Source: Telopea speciosissima
Lineage: Eukaryota; Streptophyta; Magnoliopsida; Proteales; Proteaceae
Assembly: GCF_018873765.1 (NCBI RefSeq)
Contig: NC_057919.1
Span: 66,458,984 to 66,522,983 of the forward strand
Reading direction: 5' to 3'
Length of the DNA: 64,000 nucleotides
Part shown: piece after piece, positions 22,701 to 29,128 of the stretch
Numbering within the stretch: position 1 is the stretch's first letter
Layout: each line of letters starts with the position of its first letter
Program-made: the position numbers and the translations under genes
Notes under the pieces: generated by a model
The model's input: the letters and a program-made list of their open reading frames with translations, nothing else
Told to the model about the DNA's origin: nothing
Database searches by the model: none

Positions 22701-25700
22701 ACCCTATTGCTTTTTTACAGTGAGAAGTTGAATAATGCCAAGAAGCGATAATCCACCTACAAGTTGGAGTTGTATGTTGTGATCCAAATTTTGAAGCATT
22801 GGAGGCACTACCTCGTCGGCTAGGAGTTCAACCTCTATTCAGATCATGAGGCTCTCAAAGACTTACACTCTCAGAGGTCGATAAGCAACCGACATACTAA
22901 ATGGATTGCCTACCTCCAAGAGTTTATTTTTGCCTTGAAGTACAAAGCTGGAAAAGGAGAACCAAGTAGCTGATGCGTTGAGTAGAAAAGTGCTTTCGAT
23001 GAATACTTTCGCCACCAACAGCACCATCATTGATCACACTAAAAAGGAGTACTTATCTGATGCTGATTTTTCTAAAGTTTATGAAATTTGCAGCAAGGTG
23101 GTACTGATGCAAAGTACTCAATACATGATGGTTTTCTTTTCCTAGGGACACGTCTGTGCATTCCTAACACATCTTTGAGGCAGCACCTTGTTCAAGAACT
23201 ACATGGAGGCGGCATGGGTGAGCACTTTGGCCAGGACAATATACTATTAAAGGTTGTTGAATTGTACTATTGGCCACACATTCAGAGGGATGTTTAGCAT
23301 GTGATATAGCGATGGCGCACAAGCCAGCTTGCCAAAGGAGAGAAGTAGAACACGGGTTTATACTCACCTCTACTTGTACCCCATTCACGGCGGTTGAATA
23401 TCAGCGTGGACTTTGTCCTTGACTTACCATCTACACAAGAGCGGCATGATTCTATATTTGTGGTGGTGTACAGGATCTAAAAAATGGCTCACTTCATACC
23501 ATGTTGAAAGACGTTCGACACGAGTCATATAGTCCAAACTATTCTTCAAAGAGCGGTACACATGGACTGGCATAATCCATAGTGTCTAATCATGACGTGA
23601 AGTTCATGAGTTACTTTTGGAAGATCCTTTGGATGAAGAAGAACAAAAAGTTGAAATTCTCTTCGGCATTCCATCCTCAGACAGAGGTAGTAAATCGAAG
23701 TGTCTGCAATCTCCTTTGATGTTTTGTTCGTGATCATGAGAGGATGTGGCCCTCTATCCTTGACATTGCGAGTTCGTGTACAACAGTTCCATCAATTGCA
23801 CCACCGGTCGTACACCTTTTGATATAGTGCTAGGACTTCAACCTCGAAGGCCCGTGGATTTGGTACCATCACCCCATCATGTACGGGTGAGTGTTGAGGC
23901 GGACAAGAGTTTGAAGCATATTATAGAGGTTCACACTGATGTTCATCACTGCATTGCCATTAGTAATGATGGATACAAGGCAGCTGCTGACCGACATCAT
24001 TGTTTCATTGAATTTCAGCCGATAGATTTGGTGATGGTTCGTATAGCTTCAGAATGACTCCCTCCGGGTAGCAATCACAAGTTACATCCTTGCAAAATGG
24101 GTCCGTTTAGAGTGCTGAAATGCATTGGTCCGAATGCATACATGTTAGAGTTGTCTCCAGACATGAAGATTAGCAACGTTTTCAACTGGCTAACCTTACT
24201 TTATGTGTGGACCATCATTCGGACCAAGGTGACACTGAGCACGTTTTACGGCTTCCCCAATTGGCAGCCCCCGTCGCTGAAGAGATAGAAGATGTCCTCG
24301 ACAACAAGTTCATTACAATGCGGGGTGGCAAAGGCTACTACTCTTTCCTTGTCAAATGGAAGGGTTGACCTACACTTGACTGTACGTGGATCCATGCTGA
24401 CAATTTCAAGCGTCTAAACCCGGAGCTATACAAGCGCTACATGTCATTCCTTCATTCATTAGAGTCGAATGATTTTAAGAGGGGGAGCTGATGTAGATCG
24501 ATTCTTGGGCTTGAAATATAGCCGCAAAGGTCAAAGAGGATCTGGCCTATAAGCCAACCGAGTGGGCAGATCCATGGGCCTTCAGGCTAACCGGCTAAGG
24601 ATGGGTATTGTGTCTCACCCAAAGCCAAAGTAATGTAAAGCTAGGCCTCAACCAACCTAACCTCAGACAGGATCGCAGAATTAACCCCAAACAGATATTG
24701 GTTATTTGGTTCAGATCTGATCAAATTATTTCAACCCTTAGAATCCCCCAATAATACCTAACAAATATAAATAATAACCCAGCCAAATAGAACAAAAGGC
24801 AGCAGCTATAAACCCCTATTGCAGAGCAGATTTAGGGTTAATAAACCAGAAATAACTTGCATTCAAGAACTATAGCAACACAAGGAGATTGGGGATGAGA
24901 TTACCATTGAATGTAGGGGTGGATAGATGGAATCAAACTTAAAAAATTCAGGCAAAACTGATGGCTAAATATGGAGTTCTTATCAGTTCTTGATTTAGAG
25001 CTGAAATAGGAGATTTCTTGTATCATACACAACAGGCCTCAGAACAGGGCCTATTCACCATCGAGTGGGGGGTCCTTGGAGGGCGAATGGAATCCCAAAA
25101 GATCTACCTCAACAGACCACAGGCTGATGAGATTGACACCCTTGAAGGTTTTCAGCAGGAAACCTCAAGAAAGGGTAACCGCAGGTGTTCATTGTCTCCT
25201 TTTTAACGCCAACACTGGGATCGTTGGATCTCAGAAGGTTAGAAATTAGAACTCAGAAGAGAGGTATCGATTAGAGAAGGGGGAAGGGTATCTCACCCAG
25301 AGGTCTCACTGCCTCTCACAGATTCTCATTGCACAAAGCAAGTAAATTCTTCATTCATAAAATCGTGGGGGAGACTCTAAGGTCTTTTAGTACATATAGC
25401 AAGAAACTTTCCTAAAACTGAAAATAGAAAGTACAGAAAAATGAAAGAAACTAGAAGCCTCTTACAAGGAAGATTGAGGCTTGTTCCCTAAGCAATTACG
25501 TAGTCTTGACTAAGTAATAAAAGACTAACATAAAAAGGAAATAACTTGACCAAATTATAGCTTGCAATACTGGCTTACTAAATTCTCTAATTAGCTTGTG
25601 CCAGAGCTTAGAGTCACCAATCGCAGTTCACTCATGATCCCTTACCGTAAAGGTTCCTTATCATGTCTTATTGTTAAGCTTTCTGTACATCCTCTCTTAA

Positions 25701-27223
25701 TTTTGTACTCCAGCATCAATTACTGCTATATTTACAAGAAGATATGTCCTACTTTGTATAGGATTACAAACATCAATAAATTTTGTTCAACTTAACCGTT
25801 ATTTGGATAATGAAATATAACCCCAAATTAATTTTGGCTGGTAATGTGATTCATCTGGTTAAATGGATATTCCAAACCTGAAGCATATCATCCTCCTACT
25901 AATCACCATTAATATGTGCTAATAGATCAACCTTCACAATTACAATCCAAGTAATGCTCAGATGCCTGAAATTTTTTTTATCGTTATCCTAGATGAGCAA
26001 ATGAAACAATATCTCAAGAGAGACACTTGCTACTAGAGAAGAGCTCCTAGAAGCTGGTTTTGGATTAAAGCAAAACTTCAAGCCATAATGAGGATTAATT
26101 ATTGGGGTTCATTATTCCCTGAAAGTGATGGAACCATTGAAGCTCTGTAGCAAAATCGGGGATGTGAATTTTAATACAACCTTGTATGGACAGTATCTTT
26201 CATTTGTTTCCCTGTATCCATGCCCCCAATTCTTAAAGACCTTGACAAACTGACTGGTTTTGCAGTCAAAAGGGGCACTTCAAGGCAATGCCTTTCCATC
26301 ATGTAATAAAGAACTATGTGATTCAAGGGGGAGACTTTCAAAGACTAGGAGCTGCAGAAGGTTGGACATCAAAAGGAAAACCTAGCAATCAAGTTACCAT
26401 AAGGTTTTCTAGCTTGAGCTCATCTTTCGTTATTTCATAATGGTAGTATTATCTCCTCATTCTGATAAGTGCACTTCGTACTTTTGACACCCAGCCCCAA
26501 GCATGAGGCGTTTATGCTTGGAACTTCAAAGACTACACAGGATAGTGAAGGATTTGAGCTTTTCATTACAACTGCACCAATTCTGGACTTAAATGATAAA
26601 CTTCTTGTATTTGGACGGGTGATCAAAGGGGAGGATGTTGTTCAGGTACTAAAAAATTTTGCTTCCTTATTTATTATCGTTATATGGGGGCAGGGTCCAT
26701 GCTATTTGCCTGTCACTTCTAGATAATAGCATGCATGTTCATCTTCCTAGTGACATCTTTGTTGATGTTCTTTCTACTTGGTCTGACCTTCAGGATGAAC
26801 TGCTTGACAGAGCTTTTATTTTCTCTACTGGTTAAAATAGCTACATCCCTTTGATGTGGTCATTTTACTTGGTCATGACTGGTCCTTGTTATGGTTTGCT
26901 GACTCAGATTTTGTGACAGTTACACAAGGAAATCCTTCATCATGCACTGACTAAACTTTTCTTAGAAGTTTCCTGACCAATGCAATTGTATTAAAACTTG
27001 TTTTCTAGTTCAGCTAGAGGTGTCATGGCTCTTTCCGTTCATCAATTATGTTTTCTGCAGTTCTCTGCATCAGAAGTTTATTTTTCTGAAACCGTACTAA
27101 TTTGGAACTCCCTTTTTCTATGATTCATGTATTCAGGAAATTGAAGAGGTGGATACAGATGAACACTACCGACCTAAATCCCCGATAGGGATCATTAATG
27201 TTACTTTGAAGCATAAGATTTAA
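4717..27223 (+). CDS. CYP21-4: Membrane-anchored cyclophilin-like peptidyl-prolyl isomerase, CYP21-3/CYP21-4 type
   Basis: Seven coding exons join in frame with GT-AG introns: 4717-4868, 5028-5070, 5460-5498, 6886-6971, 26266-26403, 26495-26645 and 27137-27223 (696 nt, 231 aa plus stop). The N-terminus ([18 protein letters not shown]) is basic and is followed by one hydrophobic helix (about residues 22-44), so a type II signal-anchor in the secretory system is likely; Arabidopsis CYP21-4 is reported there. The cyclophilin domain starts near residue 80 ([20 protein letters not shown]). It includes [31 protein letters not shown] and [18 protein letters not shown]. The catalytic Arg of classical cyclophilins (F-H-R) is His here. 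Intron 4 is 19.3 kb and filled with nested retrotransposons, yet the splice sites around it are intact. The choice between the CYP21-3 and CYP21-4 names is uncertain; the family is secure. Confidence 0.92.
5883..6068 (+). mobile_element. Au-type SINE in intron 3 of the cyclophilin gene, with target duplication
   Basis: The tRNA-like head has an A-box-like segment (GGTGCAGTGGTTAAGTGCGC) and a B-box-like segment (GCGGGTTCAAAAC). It continues with AAACAGCCTCTCCTGCGAAG, GGTAAGGCTGCATACATTTT and GGGAGCTTCGTGCACTGG and ends in a T tract. The body runs about 5887-6050. The flanking direct repeat TTTAGTGAAGTATCTTAC occurs at 5865-5882 and 6051-6068 (18 bp, merging with the T tail), which marks target-primed insertion. 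It is not a functional tRNA gene. Confidence 0.9.
7046..7171. repeat. Imperfect tandem duplication (about 60 bp) in intron 4
   Basis: TTATGTTTGTCAATGG...AACAACTAAGTTTATTTATTGG is followed by TGATGTTTGTTGATGG...AATAACTAAGTTTATCTATCC. A G-rich tract (about 7171-7191) lies just downstream. Confidence 0.55.
7429..7568 (+). mobile_element. 140-bp solo LTR with 5-bp target duplication
   Basis: The unit begins TGTTGAGATGTTGGGAG and ends GGACCCTCCAACA, that is TG...CA with short inverted tips TGTTG/CAACA. It is flanked by GAACT at 7424-7428 and again at 7569-7573. Internally it has the CACTCCGACATCGGTTAAG and AAGGTTTTGGGTTGG blocks typical of small plant LTRs (TRIM-like). Strand is arbitrary. No internal region, primer-binding site or second LTR is present, so it is most simply a solo LTR from recombination. 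Confidence 0.8.
8007..8736 (+). repeat. Gypsy 5' LTR, left part
   Basis: It begins TGTAGATTGATTCTTGAGC. The first ~139 bp match the start of the right LTR (24492-24630), with shared TGGGCAGATCCATGGGCC. From about 8169 to 8736 it matches the right-end sequence in inverted orientation (25571 back to about 25290), apart from a segment of roughly 150 bp missing on the right. It is broken by a copia element exactly after TGAAG (8732-8736). Confidence 0.85.
8737..8955 (-). repeat. Copia 1 3' LTR
   Basis: 219 bp, near-identical to 13883-14101, in the role of the 3' LTR because the element reads on the minus strand. The polypurine tract lies immediately inside (8956-8966). Confidence 0.95.
8963..13325 (-). 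pseudogene. Copia 1 gag-pol polyprotein, disabled
   Basis: The Gag start is probably ATG at 13325-13323 ([11 protein letters not shown]). A TAG at 13199-13197 follows NHNYLD, where a Trp codon is usual (TGG to TAG). The next frame, 11526-13187, carries Gag, a CCHC knuckle ([14 protein letters not shown]), a protease site altered to DLGATD (family DSGA), the [10 protein letters not shown] pre-integrase motif and the integrase start ([10 protein letters not shown]). After a frameshift the integrase goes on (11466 downward; [15 protein letters not shown]). RT is in 9846-11099 ([25 protein letters not shown]), with RNase H in 9336-9821 and 8963-9370 ([21 protein letters not shown]). The PR-INT-RT-RH order defines Ty1/copia. 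Confidence 0.92.
13871..13882 (-). other. Copia 1 primer-binding site
   Basis: On the minus strand TGGTATCAGAGC directly follows the 5' LTR end. It is complementary to the 3' end of plant initiator Met tRNA, the usual primer of copia elements. Confidence 0.9.
13883..14101 (-). repeat. Copia 1 5' LTR
   Basis: 219 bp, the upstream LTR of the minus-strand element. It contains an AT-rich stretch (GAATATATAATTACACTC on the plus strand) that may include promoter sequence. About four differences from the other LTR. Confidence 0.95.
14102..14733 (+). repeat. Gypsy 5' LTR, right part
   Basis: It resumes after the copia 1 insertion with the duplicated TGAAG and ends CTAGCTTTACA at 14733. This segment is found inverted at 24634-25290 or so (for example GGATTCTAAGGGTTGAAAT here and ATTTCAACCCTTAGAATCC there). 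A primer-binding-like TTCGTATCAGAGCC (14739-14752) follows closely and resembles the initiator Met tRNA site with changes in its first bases. Confidence 0.85.
14752..15744 (+). pseudogene. Gypsy gag with CCHC zinc knuckle, disabled
   Basis: ATG at 14752 starts [13 protein letters not shown], a short Gag N-terminus with a coiled-coil-like [19 protein letters not shown]. The frame breaks near 14982. Gag resumes at 15340-15744 with [15 protein letters not shown] and ends in a CCHC knuckle, [14 protein letters not shown], as in nucleic-acid-binding Gag C-termini. At least one frameshift and stops lie between these segments. Confidence 0.8.
15808..16300 (+). pseudogene. Gypsy aspartic protease region, disabled
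   Basis: The frame 15808-16125 has [17 protein letters not shown] is the retroviral-type aspartic protease motif, followed by hydrophobic strands. After a frameshift around 16125 the frame goes on with sequence like [14 protein letters not shown]. Placed between Gag and RT as expected for Ty3/gypsy. Confidence 0.75.
16585..17031 (+). pseudogene. Gypsy reverse transcriptase, N-terminal part, interrupted by copia 2
   Basis: It contains [18 protein letters not shown], then [34 protein letters not shown] and [13 protein letters not shown], the classic Ty3/gypsy RT blocks. A TGA at 16948-16950 replaces the Arg usual in Q-I-R-I-R-P (CGA to TGA). The frame reaches the MPFGL block and is cut at 17031 by the copia 2 insertion. 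The next block (NAP-TFMRVM) resumes at 22131, followed by the catalytic YFDDILIYS. Confidence 0.9.
17032..17239 (+). repeat. Copia 2 5' LTR
   Basis: TG...CA ends, with a CT-rich tract near the 3' side. An AATAATATG stretch inside may belong to the promoter or polyadenylation region. Confidence 0.95.
17240..17251 (+). other. Copia 2 primer-binding site
   Basis: TGGTATCAGAGA directly follows the 5' LTR. Eleven bases match the initiator Met tRNA complement used by copia elements. Confidence 0.9.
17697..21905 (+). pseudogene. Copia 2 gag-pol polyprotein, disabled mainly by TAG codons
   Basis: The frame 17697-19478 (593 codons) carries Gag ([20 protein letters not shown]), a CCHC knuckle ([14 protein letters not shown]), an intact protease site ([13 protein letters not shown]) and the integrase start ([14 protein letters not shown]). 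A frameshift before 19478 shifts the integrase ([15 protein letters not shown]). RT begins near 20380 and contains [15 protein letters not shown] and [14 protein letters not shown]. RNase H includes [19 protein letters not shown] and [14 protein letters not shown]. In-frame TAGs are at 20036-20038, 20579-20581, 20765-20767 and 21678-21680. The second replaces the Gln seen in copia 1 ([11 protein letters not shown]). The final stop is at 21903-21905. Confidence 0.92.
21913..22130 (+). repeat. Copia 2 3' LTR
   Basis: 218 bp, preceded by the GTGAGGGGGAG polypurine tract and followed by the GTCTA target duplication. The CT-rich tract is about 10 bp longer than in the 5' LTR. Confidence 0.95.
22131..24060 (+). 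pseudogene. Gypsy reverse transcriptase end, RNase H and integrase, disabled
   Basis: It resumes with the RT palm: [13 protein letters not shown] near 22200-22235 carries the catalytic Asp pair. RNase H follows ([15 protein letters not shown] near 22660; [13 protein letters not shown] near 22840). The integrase zinc-binding region has [13 protein letters not shown] and [10 protein letters not shown] (about 23190-23297). TAG stops at 23295-23297 and 23307-23309 interrupt it. The C-terminal integrase frame 23776-24057 includes [19 protein letters not shown] and closes at a TGA (24055-24057). Frameshifts separate the segments. Confidence 0.85.
24276..24440 (+). pseudogene. Gypsy C-terminal chromodomain remnant
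   Basis: The frame reads [13 protein letters not shown], then a Gly-Lys-Gly-Tyr loop and FLVKWKG, a stop (TGA 24366-24368 where CGA is likely), then [10 protein letters not shown]. This E-(V/I)E-I(L)D-R/K...Y-VKWKG....TW pattern is a chromodomain, which in chromoviruses binds modified histone tails and guides integration. The polypurine tract follows within about 40 bp. Confidence 0.8.
24492..24630 (+). repeat. Gypsy 3' LTR, first ~139 bp in direct orientation
   Basis: TGTAGATCGATTCTTGGGC follows the polypurine tract and matches 8007-8145. Similarity to the left LTR stops at CAAAGCCAAA (about 24629). Confidence 0.85.
24634..25571 (-). repeat. Gypsy 3' LTR, remainder in inverted orientation
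   Basis: This begins TGTAAAGCTAGGCCTCAACC, the reverse complement of the 3' tip of the left LTR (14733 and leftward). It continues as its inverted copy through GGAGACTCTAAGG and AGCAAGAAACTTTCCTAAAA to AACTTGACCAAATTATAG, matching the left LTR back to about 8169. Together with the direct piece it accounts for nearly a whole LTR, so an internal inversion is the simplest reading. An independent solo LTR in opposite orientation is the alternative. Confidence 0.85.
25572..26265. other. Rest of cyclophilin intron 4, right of the retrotransposon nest
   Basis: AT-rich, apparently single-copy intron sequence with no recognisable element. It ends in the acceptor GGTTTTGCAG before exon 5. Confidence 0.6.
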
Positions 27224-28315
27224 GTCTTTGCCATGTATAGAATGTTTTCTGCATCATCGTGGTGCCTGCCTGAGGAATCTTTTTCGACCAAGCTTTTCAT
27301 GGTGCCTATTTTTTCACTCTCCTGTTGGGGATAACGGCGGAAGGTTTTAATAGAAGGGCTGTTTTGGGGCTAAAATGAGGTGAACTGAAAAAGATCGAAA
27401 TCTGTTGTTATTTGTTGTACCTTGTAACTGTCATATCTTTCCTTTCTTTTCTTTTTTTTTTTGTTTTGAAGGGTTACTTTCAATTGTTCGGACAGTGAGC
27501 CCTATCTGACATAGGTTGGGATTTGAGAACAAACTTTGATTTTTGTTCTCTGGAATGAAGTGGAGCATACGTAACTATCCTGTCCTTGAGCTGACGTAGC
27601 TATTGTATGTACATCCAGGTTCTGTTAAGAACATGTTACAATGGATGTGAAAATTTCCTTTGATCTCTCTCTCTCTCTCTCTCAGGAGGGAAAAAATTAA
27701 TGATTAGCACTTTATTTGGCATTAAGTAATCCATGCAGGGTTTTGAAACATGGAATCGGGTCAGACCTGCCAGAATCGGTTAGATTCTGCCTGAACCCTA
27801 GAAAACCTCATGAATCGGCTGCTCTGGAACAGTCTGAATCGGGATCGACAGAAAATTTTCAATCCCTGGGTTATTTGATTGAAGAGCCTATACGGCCACA
27901 TTTACCCCGTTGCAGTGGTCTCTTCATTGGTAACGATTGAACCCAAGAAAAGGGTAGTGGTTTGAAGTTTTAACCCAAAATCTTCTGAAGTAAAGAAATA
28001 GCCACAATAAGTGAAGGACAGAATATTCCTTAACAGTGAATGGGAATGGGAATCCATTCACCGTGGGGAAGGGTATTTTGGGAAATATACTAAAATTCTA
28101 TAGGAGTTTGTGAACCTTAGGATGGTGTGGTAAGCCTTCCTTCACTGTGTGAAGGGAAACTTTCTCCATAAATGAATGAATATACATTGTAGTAATTTTG
28201 AAGGGAGAGCATTCTCTAAGCAAGCGGCATAGAGAAACACACAAATGAGGTGGGACAGTGATATTGTACACTATAAGATAGTAAAGTCATATTTTCATGA
28301 GGTGGAGAAAAAGGG

Positions 28316-28522
28316 AAAATAATCCTCTACCATTCCCTAAAGCTGTGCAGTACAAACTGCTAGGTGGAGATGTCGACATCTGGCAGCTCGAACATCCAAC
28401 AGTCCGAGCTCATTGACTTATGTTGAGCTTGGACCGTTGGATGTCCAAGCTGCCAGGTGTCAGCATCTCCACCTAACACTGCCGCACTGCATGGGTTTGA
28501 AGAATTGGAGATGATTAAAATC
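28316..28522. mobile_element. Foldback MITE, relative of 1686-1910
   Basis: The inner arms are near-perfect: GGTGGAGATGTCGACATCTG, then CATCCAACAGTCCGAGCTC, pairing with GAGCTTGGACCGTTGGATG and CAGCATCTCCACC. Outer arms (AATCCTCTACCATTCCCTAA and AATTGGAGATGATTAAAATC) extend the pairing less perfectly. It shares the (A)ATCCTCT-CAATTCC ends and the CATCCAAC(G/A)GTC motif with 1686-1910. Confidence 0.7.
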
Positions 28523-28649
28523 CAGATACAGAGACAGAAATGGATAGCATACCCTACCCAGCGGCTCCAAGAATCTTTTCCCAATTTTAAAATATTTCAT
28601 ATTTTACCTTTTGGGCTGAAATATTAACCAGTAAGATGGTTAAGTAAAC

Positions 28650-28865
28650 CCAAGGGGTGTTGGTGCAGTGGCGAACTGGGGCAAGCTGTAAACTCGATCG
28701 TCCTAAGTTCGAATCCCACTGCCCTCACCTCCTTGGGCCAGCCATCACTCAGTCTCAAACCAGTTGGCTGCTGTGACGGAGGTTTAGTGTGACAATAGGC
28801 ACGGTGGCTGTCCTGTTGCCCGTACAACACATAATCAAGCTCTTCCAAACTGGAAGGAATCCAAC
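28650..28865 (+). mobile_element. tRNA-derived SINE-like element
   Basis: The head GTGCAGTGGCGAACTGGG and the B-box-like AAGTTCGAATCCCAC, about 35 bp apart, are tRNA-like. The body (CAGCCATCACTCAGTCTC, GCACGGTGGCTGTCC) does not fold as a tRNA. The A-rich end CCAACAACAATAAATAAC lies near 28860. It differs from the Au SINE at 5887. No clear target duplication was found. Confidence 0.55.
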
Positions 28866-29128
28866 AACAATAAATAACTGAGAAGAATTTTAAGTATTCA
28901 TTCCCTTATTTATACAGATGGTAACCTCAGGTGTTTAAAATAACCCTGATGCCAAATACCCTGTAGAACTCAACAGTTCTGAGATACTCTGACTAGTCAT
29001 AAGACTACGAAGTGGTGCACAAGGATCAATTTCGATATAGGATCTGAAATCAGGTATAAATGACCAGAAAAACTATCCTTCACTTTTATCAAAAAAATAA
29101 AAAAACCATCCTTCACTGCTCTTAAATT

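Larger units (their letters stand above)
8007..25571 (+). mobile_element. Decayed Ty3/gypsy chromovirus-type LTR retrotransposon, host of two nested copia elements
   Basis: Order on the plus strand: left LTR (8007-8736, then 14102-14733 after an inserted copia element), primer-binding region, gag with a CCHC knuckle, aspartic protease (DSGS), reverse transcriptase (16585-17031, continuing after a second copia insertion at 22131), RNase H, integrase, chromodomain, a polypurine tract (AAGAGGGGGAG, about 24478-24487), and a rearranged right LTR (24492-25571). The PR-RT-RH-INT order with a C-terminal chromodomain is diagnostic of Ty3/gypsy chromoviruses. Many stops and frameshifts make it non-autonomous. 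No target duplication is found, which fits the rearranged right end. Without the two copia insertions it would be about 7.1 kb. Confidence 0.9.
27224..29128. other. Convergent intergenic region between the cyclophilin and PPR genes
   Basis: It contains the cyclophilin 3' UTR region, a CT microsatellite (about 27664-27684), a foldback MITE (28316-28522) and a tRNA-derived SINE (28650-28865). A segment near 27735-27850 (GGGTTTTGAAACATGGAATC) resembles the left end of 32629-33066. No further gene is visible. Confidence 0.65.

Noticed and set aside
28650-28730. A tRNA gene
   Set aside because: B-box-like GTTCGAATCCC is present, but the acceptor and anticodon stems do not pair and the body continues as a SINE.
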